From: Streptomyces lydicus
GTDB lineage: Bacteria > Actinomycetota > Actinomycetes > Streptomycetales > Streptomycetaceae
NCBI RefSeq assembly: GCF_004125265.1
Contig: NZ_RDTE01000001.1
Span: forward strand, 186,001 to 250,000
DNA: 64,000 nucleotides
Reading direction: 5' to 3'
A program made the translations under genes and the position numbers. Below are positions 8,048 to 16,394 of the stretch, one piece after another. The notes under the pieces are model-generated. The model was not told the origin of the DNA. It saw only the letters and a list, made by a program, of their open reading frames with translations, and did not search any database. Numbering within the stretch: the stretch's first letter is position 1; every line of letters starts with the position of its first letter.

Positions 8048-9244
8048 ATGGACCTGCTGGAGAAGTGCCGTGCCTATGCGTGGGCTGACGAGGTACGCGA
8101 TGCGGGGCTCTACCCGTACTACCCCGCCTTCCAGGGGGCCGTCGAGGGAGGGCAGGCGGTACTGGACGGCGCCGAGGTCTGCATGCTCGGCAGCAGCAAC
8201 TACCGGGCGCTGAGCTCGAATCTCCAGGTAGTCGGTGCCGCGCAGGACGCGATCGCCCTGTACGGGACGTCCACGACCGGGTCCCGTTTGCTGAACGGGA
8301 ACCTGGATCTCCATGAGGAGCTTGAGGCGGACCTCGCGAACTACCTGGGCTTCGAGGCTGCCTTGCTCTTCTCGACCGGCTACACGACCAACCTCGGTGT
8401 TGTGTCCTGCCTGGCCGGACGTGGCGATCAGGTGTACCTGGACGAGAAGGCACACGCCTCGCTCATCGACGGTGCTCGACTTTCCGCGGCCGCCGGCGCG
8501 GCGGTGCTGCAGTTCCGCCACAACGATCCCGACGATCTGGCGCGGCAGCTGGCGACCGCTCCGACGCGGTCAGCCCTGGTCGCGACCGAAGGGGTCTTCT
8601 CCGTGGAAGGCGATCTGGCGCCCGTCCCCGAGCTGGTCGCCGTCTGCGAGGAGTACGGCGCGACGCTGTTGGTCGACGATGCCCATGGTGTGGGCGCCAT
8701 CGGTCGGGGCCGCGGCGTGATTCACCACTTCGGGATGGGGGGAAGGGTACCGCTGATGACCCTGTCGTTCAGCACGTCTCTGGCCTCGCAGGGCGGTGCT
8801 GTCCTCGCCGATGCAAGGACCATCGACTACTTGCGGCACACCTCACGTCCTCAGATCTTCTCCTCCGGGCTGAGTCCGGCCGACACCGCGGCCGCGCATG
8901 CCTCGCTGCGGGAGATCCGCCGGCGCGCCGACCGCGCTTCCGACGCAGTTGCTGCGGCGGAGCACCTGCGGGCGGCACTGGATGCGATCGGTTTCGACGT
9001 TGCCGGGAGCGACAGCCCTGTGGTCCCCGTGCGGTTCTCCGACCAAGTTGCGGTGCTGACGGCGCAGCGCGTCCTGGTCGACCACGGAATTCACACCAGC
9101 GCGTTGCTCCCGCCTGCATGCCAGGGCTATCAGCTCAGGATCGCCTGCACGGCGGCGCACACACCGGAGGTCCTGGACGCCGTGATCGGTGTCTTCGCCG
9201 CGCTGCGCGAGGACCTTCTCTCGAATCCCCGTCGGGTTGCCTGA
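8048..9244 (+). CDS. Alpha-oxoamine synthase-like protein lacking the PLP lysine
   Basis: The 398-residue protein has the full fold-type I architecture of 8-amino-7-oxononanoate/5-aminolevulinate synthases: SSNYRALS near residue 50, GTSTTGSRLLNG (73-84), the stacking His in LDEKAHAS (H136), TEGVFSVEGD, and the PLP-binding VDDAHGVG (D211, H213). These enzymes join an acyl-CoA to an amino acid. The Schiff-base segment, normally TFSKS followed by Gly-Gly, reads LSFSTSLASQGG, so the essential Lys is Thr243 (codon ACG, 8774-8776). ACG is one base from AAG. It may be a pseudoenzyme like the SPTLC1/LCB1 subunit of serine palmitoyltransferase, or a recent inactivation. The ATG at 8048 is preferred to 8003 because conserved sequence begins there; the ribosome site is weak. 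Confidence 0.9.
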   Translation: MDLLEKCRAYAWADEVRDAGLYPYYPAFQGAVEGGQAVLDGAEVCMLGSSNYRALSSNLQVVGAAQDAIALYGTSTTGSRLLNGNLDLHEELEADLANYLGFEAALLFSTGYTTNLGVVSCLAGRGDQVYLDEKAHASLIDGARLSAAAGAAVLQFRHNDPDDLARQLATAPTRSALVATEGVFSVEGDLAPVPELVAVCEEYGATLLVDDAHGVGAIGRGRGVIHHFGMGGRVPLMTLSFSTSLASQGGAVLADARTIDYLRHTSRPQIFSSGLSPADTAAAHASLREIRRRADRASDAVAAAEHLRAALDAIGFDVAGSDSPVVPVRFSDQVAVLTAQRVLVDHGIHTSALLPPACQGYQLRIACTAAHTPEVLDAVIGVFAALREDLLSNPRRVA

Positions 9245-9325
9245 TGCCTGTTGCCGTAGCGGCAGCGGAACCAGCCTCGGGGCCTGGTTTCGCGTTGGAA
9301 CATGATCTCGCCGAAGGGGGCAGCG

Positions 9326-9622
9326 ATGTCGGATGGCGTCGAGGGCGCGCTTTGCGAAGCCCGGCAGCTACTTGCGCTGGAGGCTGAGCGGCGTGGGGTC
9401 AGCGGCAAGGACCTGGTCGACCAGCTCGCGCGCGAGGGCCGCCATACCGGCCGGGCACGCCGGGCACAGGTCGCCGCCTGGGAGACCTGTCACTTGCCGC
9501 AGTGGCTCGCGATGCCCCAGTGGGTCGCGGTCGCGATCATGGTCGATCGGCGCGGTGTGGCCAAGAGCATGGCCGCCGGGGCCCTGCCCCTGGCCACCGC
9601 GGCGTTCGGCGACACGCCGTAG
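9326..9622 (+). CDS. Hypothetical protein (98 aa)
   Basis: The frame starts at ATG 9326 behind AAGGGGG and follows the oxoamine-synthase-like gene by 81 bases in the same direction, so it may be cotranscribed. The product begins MSDGVEGALCEARQLLALEA and continues with EAERRGVSGKDLVDQLAREG and WETCHLPQWLAMPQWVAVAI. The helical, basic first half could be a small HTH-like DNA- or protein-binding unit, and the hydrophobic second half could pack against a partner. The family is not recognised. Confidence 0.55.
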   Translation: MSDGVEGALCEARQLLALEAERRGVSGKDLVDQLAREGRHTGRARRAQVAAWETCHLPQWLAMPQWVAVAIMVDRRGVAKSMAAGALPLATAAFGDTP

Positions 9623-9758
9623 CTCGGAGCAAGCAGGCACCCGCTGATCCCGGACCGCGCCGGCCTGCGTCACACCGCTGGCGGCTCTGCGGCGCCGTCG
9701 TTCGCTTTGCACTGCGGTCACAGAGAGGACATCGGGGTCTCGGGAGATACGTCGGCTT

Positions 9759-10430
9759 TTAGTGGCTGGCAGGAAGCTTGCCGACGGCGGTCTTGATGTG
9801 CTTGTCCACCAGGGCAGGGGCTCCCACCATCATCACTGCCACGTTGCCCTTTCGTACGGCCAGCGACTTCAGCACCTGGGCGCCTGAGGGAAGATTCATT
9901 GTCGAGGTGTACGCAAACTGCTCGTCCCCCAGATTCGGAGTGTCCGACTTGGCGACCTTCACCTTGATCGGGGTGGTGCCGGCCGTCATGGTGTACGAGG
10001 GGCAAGACGTGTAGGCGCCGAAGAGCGTGCGTAGTTTGCTGGACAGCAGCGAGGGCCGGTCGCTGTGCAGCTCTTCTGCCAACGTGGCGTCTGTGTCGTA
10101 GGTGAAGCTGGTCTCGGCCTTCGAGCCGAGCTTGAGGTCTTCGCCTCTCTTGCCCAGCTTCTCCAGTGAGGAGCACCCCTGGACCGAGATGTCGTCGAAC
10201 TTCCCGTTGTCGGTCTTCTCGTGAACCTGAACGTATCCGGTGCCGAGATCTGCCTGGGAGAGCAGCAGGGGGCGGAGTGCCCTCTCCGCGAGCGGTTTCG
10301 GTTCCTTGGCGGGCTTGGTCTCCAACTGGCCGGATGCTCCTTGGGTGCCGCTGCCGCAGCCTGTGATCAGCGTGCCGGACAGCACGGTGGCGAGCATCCA
10401 CCGCCGCGTCCCGAATGTTGAGATGTGCAT
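9759..10430 (-). CDS. Secreted lipoprotein
   Basis: The N-terminus has arginines (GTRRW), a hydrophobic core (MLATVLSGTLITGC) and a lipobox LITGC with Cys25 as the lipidation site, so the mature protein should be anchored to the outer face of the membrane. Mature residues 26-223 include a Lys/Pro linker, LLSQADLGTGYVQVHE near residue 65, and two cysteines (QGCSSLEK, TSCPSYTM) that could form a disulfide. The LLSQADLGTGY phrase resembles sensor-domain-like lipoproteins of actinomycetes, but I cannot name a family. The ATG at 10430 is chosen; a TTG at 10442 is also possible. Confidence 0.75.
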   Translation of the reverse strand: MHISTFGTRRWMLATVLSGTLITGCGSGTQGASGQLETKPAKEPKPLAERALRPLLLSQADLGTGYVQVHEKTDNGKFDDISVQGCSSLEKLGKRGEDLKLGSKAETSFTYDTDATLAEELHSDRPSLLSSKLRTLFGAYTSCPSYTMTAGTTPIKVKVAKSDTPNLGDEQFAYTSTMNLPSGAQVLKSLAVRKGNVAVMMVGAPALVDKHIKTAVGKLPASH

Positions 10431-10819
10431 CGGGTAGCTCAACTCCCTTCCTATTTCCCGGATATGACCCTACTGCCTCGCGCCGGCCTGTGGTTCCTGG
10501 CCCAGGTTGCCGGTATCCAGGTCGCCTCTGCTCCATCCTCCACCTCTGCTCTTCAGGCGTTCGGGAAGTGCTCGCGTCGCAGGCTGTCGACGGCGAGCTG
10601 CTCGGCACGCCTGCTCCGTGCGGCCTTCCTCCCCCGCCCCGGACCGGGAGGCGTTGCAGCCCCTGGGCTTGTCGACCTCAAGCACATCCGTTAAGTCCGG
10701 ATTGTTGAAGCAGGGATATATCCTATGGATCACGCTGAAATCGCCTGCACTTGACTATATGGGGCCATACTCTCGCGTCTTTTGATTCACCAGCCGAACT
10801 CTTCGCCTCCATTTCAATA

Positions 10820-10860
10820 GCCGAAAAGCCTCGGGAGCGATATTTTCAGCTGTCGAAAAG
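10820..10860. promoter_or_regulatory. GAAAA/TTTTC palindromic element, copy 1
   Basis: GCCGAAAA and TTTTCAGC form an imperfect inverted repeat 15 bases apart, followed by CTGTCGAAAA. The same order (GCTGAAAA, TTTTCAGC, CTAGCGAAA) recurs at 55872-55909. Both copies lie between a leftward gene and a rightward secreted-protein gene, so it may be a shared operator. Confidence 0.45.
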
Positions 10861-11090
10861 TTGACCCATTTCGCGGAGTAATTGTTGAAGTCCGGGCAAG
10901 GGGATGCTGAACTCTCCCCTGTCACCATCAGGCGGCAACCACCAAAACGACAATCCTTCTCACGCAGCTGAAGCGTGAATTCGTGCCGTGCATTTCGCTA
11001 CACGACTCAGATGGCTCTCCAGCGAGGGGGTCTGGGCCGTGCCCCACCCTTCACGGAGAAAACCAGCATGGTCGCTCGCAACGTATTCGA

Positions 11091-11234
11091 ATGGCCAGTC
11101 GCATCTCGGCGATCGAGGCAGAGTGCGAGTTGGGACCTCCAGAAGAGCTTCGCCGGATCCAGTTCCGGGTGCATCGCCTCCTGTATGGCAAGTACGGCCG
11201 CTGGGCGGGGCGGCACAAGGGGCACAGCCCGTGA
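11091..11234 (+). CDS. Possible short ORF or gene remnant (47 aa)
   Basis: The frame reads MASRISAIEAECELGPPEEL then a basic tail ending HKGHSP. The composition is protein-like and amphipathic, unlike the overlapping frames. There is no ribosome site at this ATG; a frameshift would join it to an ATG at 11068 that has GGAG upstream. It may be a decayed gene. Confidence 0.25.
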   Translation: MASRISAIEAECELGPPEELRRIQFRVHRLLYGKYGRWAGRHKGHSP

Positions 11235-11387
11235 CGGGAAAGCTCGACGGGCTCGAATTCGCTGCAGTGCGGTGCGAAATGGGATGCGCACTCCGGACTG
11301 GGCATTTCCGGCCTGCCGTTCAGCTCTGCGGTAGCTGGTTCCGTGCATTCACTCAGAAACCATTCATTTGATCACTGGGAGATTCTT

Positions 11388-11921
11388 GTGTCTAAGATCA
11401 AGCGTTCCGCAGCGACTGGTCTGATTCTCGCTGCCATGGCGGGCGGCACGCTGGCGACGACCGTCTCTCCGGCCTCCGCCGCGACGCTCCACTACCACTG
11501 CAAGTCGAGCTACAAGTCCATCGACAATCCTGGCGACTGGGGTCCTGCGCCTGACAACTGGGACTTCACGGTGAAGAACTGCGTCGCCCGGTCGGGTTCG
11601 TACGTGTACGCCAAGGCCAAGATCAGCTGGGACGGCCCCATCGGCGGCGCCAAGTTCGACTCGGATCCCTACTTCCGGCTCTACGCGCAGAAGTCGGTAA
11701 GGGGGAATGATCACACCCAGGCGTACTGGGACTTCAACATGGCCGACGCGCTGGCTCGGCACGACAAGTGGTCCAACCACAACGGATCCATGACGACAGG
11801 CACTATCCGGGCGAAGGTGAGCAAGGGAAAGGGCTACGCCGATGGTGCCCTCAAGATCAATTGGTCCGATGACGATCACCGCACCCGCCACTACGGATTT
11901 TCTGGCTCCCCGCGAGTCTGA
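11388..11921 (+). CDS. Secreted protein of unknown function (177 aa)
   Basis: The GTG at 11388 is preceded by GGGAG eight bases upstream. The product starts VSKIKRSAATGLILAAMAGG and has a classic Sec signal peptide ending in SPASAA, with cleavage near residue 30. The mature part, about 145 residues, is rich in Trp, Tyr and Lys (YHCKSSYKSID, WDFTVKNC, AKISWDGPIGG) and has two cysteines that could pair. It looks like a small extracellular beta-rich protein. The family is not recognised. It has its own terminator and a long upstream region, so it is probably regulated on its own. Confidence 0.8.
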   Translation: MSKIKRSAATGLILAAMAGGTLATTVSPASAATLHYHCKSSYKSIDNPGDWGPAPDNWDFTVKNCVARSGSYVYAKAKISWDGPIGGAKFDSDPYFRLYAQKSVRGNDHTQAYWDFNMADALARHDKWSNHNGSMTTGTIRAKVSKGKGYADGALKINWSDDDHRTRHYGFSGSPRV

Positions 11922-12010
11922 TCAGTGGTCGTGATCCTGGCGCGGCTCGGAGGGTGATCCGTCCATACCAGCCGAGGCTTGTCCTCCCCCGACAGGCCTC
12001 GGCTCCCCCT

Positions 12011-12054
12011 GGGGTGTCGTCGCCGCTGCGTGGGGGCAGCGGCGACGACACCCC
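12011..12054 (+). terminator. 19-bp perfect hairpin
   Basis: GGGGTGTCGTCGCCGCTGC pairs perfectly with 12036-12054 across a six-base loop (GTGGGG), 90 bases after the secreted-protein stop. It is a strong intrinsic terminator. Confidence 0.9.
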
Positions 12055-12190
12055 ATCCCTTACCCATACGGCCCTGGCATTGCCCATTCGCCGCCCCAGA
12101 AAGGCCTGCCGAGCGCTGATGGAAATCCGCATTCACAGCCTCCGAAACACCCCTCTTTCTCTCACCGCAACCTCAAAACGTCGAGCTGGC

Positions 12191-12656
12191 ATGCCCACAA
12201 CTACACAGCGGCGCCCGCCGCTCATCGTTTTGGGTGCGGGCGATACAGCTCGGCAGGCGTTCTTGCTGCGACGCATTGCCGGGCTGCATCCCGTTCTTGT
12301 GCTCGATCCCGAACCGCCGGCGTGGGTCTTCCCCCATGCGGCAGGCTCATGGGCGATAGATCTCACGAACGAGGTGCTTGTCGTTGCAGCCGTCGCAGAG
12401 AAGATGCGGAGCCGTGGCGTGGCCGGGGTGACGACGTACGTGGAGCAGCACGTTTCCCTTGCCACCCAACTTGCAGAGCGGTTCGGCCTCCCCCTCGCCG
12501 GCTTCGGAGGCCGGGGTGATGTGCCGGGACGTGAAGCGTCGGCTGCTGAACGAGCACCGGGCGCCTCCAGCCTGGCCGTCCCTGCTGGCTGAACAATCCG
12601 TTGTGGAGTCCCGCGGAGTTCTCGGCCACCCCGGCTGCATGACGAAGTGGTGATCA
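12191..12656 (+). pseudogene. ATP-grasp enzyme, N-terminal remnant with frameshift
   Basis: The frame from ATG 12191 has the N-terminal (pre-ATP-grasp) fold of carboxylate-amine ligases: PPLIVLGAGD, then HPVLVLDPEPP, a middle strand-helix stretch ending RSRGVAGVTTYVEQH, and AERFGLPLAGF. At about 12505 an extra G in TTCGGAGG shifts the frame; the natural continuation (EAGVMCRDVKRRLLNEHRAP) is in the next frame and stops at 12656. The ATP-grasp catalytic domain is not readable downstream. It sits in the same direction as the acyltransferase and acyl-CoA oxidase genes, so it may be a lost member of that cluster. A sequencing error at 12505 would repair only part of it. Confidence 0.65.
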
Positions 12657-13266
12657 CCAGCCGCCCCGCGCTGGCGTCTTCGTCGTCCGGCGGGCGCTCT
12701 CATCTTCCTCGGCGTCGAGTCACATCCCCCTCCCCTATCGCCAGCAACAGGAGCAGCGTCATGGTCCTCGCCTCCAGCTCCGTCGTGTCCAGGACCCTCG
12801 TGGGGTCTGATTCGCTGCCCTGCTCCAACGACGCGGCCGCTGTCGGCGACAACGGCGGAGTGGGCGAGTTGGGCCGCCGCCCGGGCCGGAAGGGCATAGG
12901 TGCAACCCTGGCCCTCGCCCGCGCTGATAGTGCTCCGACAACGTCGAAGCTGCACGGCTACCGGATCTCCGAGATCTGGTCTGAGACCCGCACCGCGGAC
13001 GGCTCCCTCGACCGCCGGAACCTGGCGCCTGACACCGGGGGGCTCTGCCGCGCACTGCGCTTCTACACCCTCCAGACTCGGGACACCCTGAGCACTGGCC
13101 ACGGTCGTATTCGCAGCCGGATCGTCTACTCCCCTGGCGGCGGCCCCGCATTCCTGGCCGCACGCTTGGCCACCGGACCCTCGTGGCCCCGGCCCCCGGG
13201 GCGACAGGCCAGCCACCGTGCCCTCCGCGGTCTGGGTGCCCACGGCCTGTACCCGGGACAAGCGCG
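12657..13266. other. 610 bases without a convincing gene
   Basis: Long frames exist on both strands, but each has biased, repetitive composition and no ribosome site. The stretch may hold scrambled remains of the ATP-grasp gene. No terminator or operator was recognised. Confidence 0.4.
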
Positions 13267-14313
13267 GTGAGCGGGGACATGAGCATGGGCATGCCGATTC
13301 TGCCGTGGCGTGACACCCTCACGGTGCACGCTTTGGAAGGTGGCGAGGCCCTCGACTACCTGGCCGTCCAATGGCCGATGCTCTACGCCCGGGACCAGGA
13401 GGCGACGCCCTACCAGAGCTCGGCATGGCTCCGCGGCTGGGCAGCGCAGCGTCCCGCCACCACACCGATCGTCCTCGCCGCTTCCTACGGGCCGGGCCGG
13501 CCCGCGGCCGCGCTCGCCTTGGCACGCGAACACAATGCCCAGGGCAGGGCACGGGTCTCACCGCTCGGCTCGCCGTTCGCAGAGTACGTCCGTGCCGTGG
13601 GGCCGGACGCCTCGCAGCCCCACGTCGCAGCCGCGCTGGTTCGTCGGCTGGTGGAGTGGGCCGAAGAGGGGGTATCCGTGGTGTTGCCCGATGTGCCTTC
13701 GGCCAGTTGCCTGGGACGAATCGTCGCCGCTGAGCCGGGCTGGCAGCACACCACCGTCCTGTGCGCCCGGATCCAACTGCCGGTCAGCTACGACGCGATG
13801 AGTCGGTCTACTCGGCGCGAGCACACCCGTCGCGAGCGGATCTGGACCGACCTGGCTGCCGCGGGCCGCATCGAATATCACCGCACCCGTACCCGGGAGG
13901 AACTGGCCTCTGGCTACTCCGACGCACAGCACCTGCACCGGCGCCGCTGGGCTGGTCACCCCGCGAGCCCAGACGTCGACCTCGACGGTCTGTTGGAGGT
14001 GCTGCGCAGGTGCGGGCCCGGCGAAGTGTTTGTCGCGACACTGCGGCTGGACGGAGTTGCGGTCGCGGCGATGGTGTGTCTCTACCGGGAGCGGACTTGC
14101 TACTCGCTCCTGCCAGCCATGGACCCCGCGGTCGCCGGCCTGGCGCCCGGGCACGCCTTGCAGCGTCGGCTTCTCTCAGATCTGGCGCGGCTCGAATTCG
14201 ACTCGCTGGACCTCGGGCGCACACGTAGCGACCCGGGGCAGGTCGAGTACAAGCGCCAGTACGGGCCGCGATGGACGACCACCACGACCGCTGCCAGCGC
14301 CGGCAGCTGGTGA
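13267..14313 (+). CDS. FemAB/BioF2-like GNAT acyltransferase
   Basis: The 348-residue product has the layout of BioF2/CelD-type (Acetyltransf_6) proteins: an N-terminal GNAT half with PYQSSAWLRGWAA and PIVLAASYGPG, a basic middle (STRREHTRRERIWTDLAAAG), and a C-terminal GNAT half with FVATLRLDGVAVAAMV, YSLLPAMDPA, GHALQRRLLSDLA and LGRTRSDPGQVEYKRQYGP. Relatives transfer acyl or aminoacyl groups to amino sugars, peptides or polysaccharides. It lies 73 bases ahead of the acyl-CoA oxidase in the same direction, so a shared transcript is likely. The GTG at 13267 is chosen; ATGs at 13279 and 13285 are close alternatives. Confidence 0.8.
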   Translation: MSGDMSMGMPILPWRDTLTVHALEGGEALDYLAVQWPMLYARDQEATPYQSSAWLRGWAAQRPATTPIVLAASYGPGRPAAALALAREHNAQGRARVSPLGSPFAEYVRAVGPDASQPHVAAALVRRLVEWAEEGVSVVLPDVPSASCLGRIVAAEPGWQHTTVLCARIQLPVSYDAMSRSTRREHTRRERIWTDLAAAGRIEYHRTRTREELASGYSDAQHLHRRRWAGHPASPDVDLDGLLEVLRRCGPGEVFVATLRLDGVAVAAMVCLYRERTCYSLLPAMDPAVAGLAPGHALQRRLLSDLARLEFDSLDLGRTRSDPGQVEYKRQYGPRWTTTTTAASAGSW

Positions 14314-14386
14314 AGCCCCGGGCGAATGGCGGCCTGCAGCCAGCCGTCGATCCCTCTCCACCTCTACCACGAATCGAGGATTCTGT

Positions 14387-16258
14387 ATGACTAGTGACCA
14401 CACCGCGGCGCCTTCGGCCACGGACTCCGCAGCGGTAGATGCCCTCTCCCGTCTTCTGTTCGGGCCGGAAGGCACGCGCGTTCACCGTCCCTGGGCTGAT
14501 TTGATCAGCAGCCCCGAGTTCCAGCCGCACAACGGGTTGTCCTCCGCCGAGCAGACTGAGCTGGCCTACAAGCGCCTGCGACGTGTCAACGCTGCCATCG
14601 ACTCACCTCTGTCATTTGTCAGGGACCCTGTCCGCCTGGCTGCACTGCATGAGTGGGCGGCGATCGCGGACGGGTCGACGGCAGCCCTGGTCAGCATCCA
14701 CTACAACCTGTATCTGGGCAGCCTTGCTGAGGCCCGTCATGAGTCGGGCCGCGCGCTGGATGATGTTCTGGCGATGCGTGCGACCGGTGCCTTCCTGGTC
14801 ACCGAAGTAGGGCATGGCGCGGATGCAGCTGCTCTGGAGACCACCGCTACGCACGACCCGGCCACCGGCGCGTTCGTGCTCCATACTCCGTCTAACGCTG
14901 CTCAGAAGTTCATGCCGAATACGTCGATGGTCGGCGGGCCGAAGTACGCGGTGGTGGCGGCGAGGCTGCTCAGCGGCGGCACGGATCACGGCGTCTTCTT
15001 GTTCCACGTCCAGCTCTCAGGCCCGGCCGGCCCTCTGCCTGGTGTCCGCATCCGGGAGTTGCCAGCAGGCACTGGTCTGATCGACCACTGCCTCACCGCG
15101 TTCGACAGTGTTCGCCTCCCGGCCCACGCCCTCCTGGAGGGAGAACACGGCTCGATCACAGGCAACGGCGAGTTCAGCAGCAACCTCTCCAGCAAGCGCC
15201 GGCGATTCCTGCACGCGATCGGCCGCGTCACCTCGGGCAAGATCTGCATGAGCGCCGCCGCCTGCAGCATGTCGCGCGCCGCAGTCGCGATCGCCGTCCG
15301 CTACGCCCACCACCGTCGCATTTCCGGCGCCGGCGGCACCACGGTTCCTCTCGCCGCTCACCGCAGCCACCACGCCCCCCTCATCGGCGACCTGGCCCGG
15401 ACCTACGCCATGACCCTGCTGCACCGCACGACCTTGAGCAACTGGGCGAACGCCGACGAGGACCGGCGCCAGGCGCTCGAACGCGACATCGCCCTCCTCA
15501 AAGCCCACACCACCTGGTCGGCCCAGGACATCATCCTGGAAGCGCGGGAGCGCTGCGGGGCACACGGGCTTCTCCCCGACAACGGCTTCTCCCGCTGGAC
15601 CAAGGTGCTGCAAGGGGCGATCACCGCCGAGGGCGACAATCGCGCCATCATGGCCAAGGCTGCCGGCGAGATGTTGCTGGAAGAACGACCGCCTGCGCCT
15701 GCGGCAGTTGCGGTGACCACCCTTGACCGGGGCGTGACTACCATCCGCGACCTGCGGTGCTTGCTCACCGCGGTTGAGGACCTTGCCGCCGCACGCGCGC
15801 GCTCGCGCCTCAGCATCAACCCCGACCTCGATCGGCTCGACCGCTGGAACACCAGCTGCCTGCCGGCCCTGGACGCAGCGGCCGCTCACACGTCCGGTGC
15901 GGCCGCCGATGCCTTCATTGCCGCAGTCGACGAGTGCACGGACCCGGGCGCGCGACACCTGCTGGAAGAGCTGTGCTGGCTCTACCTGCTGCAGGAGCTG
16001 CGGCAGTACACCGACGTCCTCCTGGCCGAAGGACACGTGACTGCCGCCTTCATCAGCCAGCTGCCCGACTCCCTCGAGTCGACCACGTCCGTTCTCCAGA
16101 GCCACATGCTCACCCTCACCGACGCGTTCGGGCTCGACGGGCTCCTGGCTTCCGTCCCCCTTGCCCATCCCACTTTCGAACAGCGCTACGACGATCCCGA
16201 CGCGCACTGGCACACCGGCGAGGGCGAATTGGACACTCTCGGAAGCGAAGCAGCATGA
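14387..16258 (+). CDS. Acyl-CoA oxidase
   Basis: The 623-residue protein starts at ATG 14387 with GAGGA about seven bases upstream. Its length and motifs fit acyl-CoA oxidases rather than the shorter dehydrogenases: FLVTEVGHGADAAALETTAT (FAD/substrate loop), a SKRRRFLHAIGRVTSGK stretch, an all-helical middle, and ERCGAHGLLPDNGF holding the region of the catalytic base. It would oxidise a fatty acyl-CoA to the enoyl-CoA using oxygen. In Streptomyces avermitilis an acyl-CoA oxidase (Aco) is needed to make the butenolide hormone avenolide. A hormone-receptor-like repressor and a matching operator are present in this window, so a signalling role is possible but is inference. Confidence 0.88.
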   Translation: MTSDHTAAPSATDSAAVDALSRLLFGPEGTRVHRPWADLISSPEFQPHNGLSSAEQTELAYKRLRRVNAAIDSPLSFVRDPVRLAALHEWAAIADGSTAALVSIHYNLYLGSLAEARHESGRALDDVLAMRATGAFLVTEVGHGADAAALETTATHDPATGAFVLHTPSNAAQKFMPNTSMVGGPKYAVVAARLLSGGTDHGVFLFHVQLSGPAGPLPGVRIRELPAGTGLIDHCLTAFDSVRLPAHALLEGEHGSITGNGEFSSNLSSKRRRFLHAIGRVTSGKICMSAAACSMSRAAVAIAVRYAHHRRISGAGGTTVPLAAHRSHHAPLIGDLARTYAMTLLHRTTLSNWANADEDRRQALERDIALLKAHTTWSAQDIILEARERCGAHGLLPDNGFSRWTKVLQGAITAEGDNRAIMAKAAGEMLLEERPPAPAAVAVTTLDRGVTTIRDLRCLLTAVEDLAAARARSRLSINPDLDRLDRWNTSCLPALDAAAAHTSGAAADAFIAAVDECTDPGARHLLEELCWLYLLQELRQYTDVLLAEGHVTAAFISQLPDSLESTTSVLQSHMLTLTDAFGLDGLLASVPLAHPTFEQRYDDPDAHWHTGEGELDTLGSEAA

Positions 16259-16362
16259 CCGACCGACCGGCCGCCGCGCCCTCGGCCCATGGAAGGGGCC
16301 TGATCCCCGATCTGCGCGCACCGGTCTGCGGCGGGACCGTGGTGGCCAGCGGGCGTCTGTGA
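16255..16362 (+). pseudogene. 35-codon ORF coupled to the acyl-CoA oxidase, probably a truncated gene
   Basis: ATG at 16255 overlaps the acyl-CoA oxidase stop (ATGA), the usual arrangement for the next gene of an operon. The peptide starts MTDRPAAAPSAHGRGLIPDL and stops after 35 residues (last part APVCGGTVVASGRL), just before the convergent HTH gene ends at 16395. It reads like the N-terminus of a larger protein cut off at a recombination junction. It could instead be a genuine small peptide. Confidence 0.4.
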
Positions 16363-16394
16363 CGTGTCGGCGGGCCTATCCGAACTGTTCCGCC

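Larger units (their letters stand above)
10431..11387. other. Long AT-richer intergenic region, 957 bases
   Basis: This region lies between the divergent lipoprotein and secreted-protein genes. It has clearly lower GC than its surroundings at 10690-10960 and holds ATTGTTGAAG at 10697 and again near 10883. It also holds the GCCGAAAAG...TTTTCAGCTGTCGAAAAG element at 10820-10860, which is echoed at 55872. A possible short ORF (11091-11234) is listed separately. Confidence 0.5.

Noticed and set aside
8048..9244. CqsA-type autoinducer synthase or functional 5-aminolevulinate synthase
   Set aside because: The catalytic Lys is missing and no heme, biotin or quorum-sensing partner gene is adjacent, so only the superfamily is claimed.
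12347..13261. Leftward 304-codon open frame
   Set aside because: It has no ribosome site, biased Gly/Ala/Arg composition and runs opposite to readable ATP-grasp sequence.
15017..16321. Leftward 434-codon open frame
   Set aside because: It is the antisense shadow of the acyl-CoA oxidase gene, produced by high GC in third codon positions.
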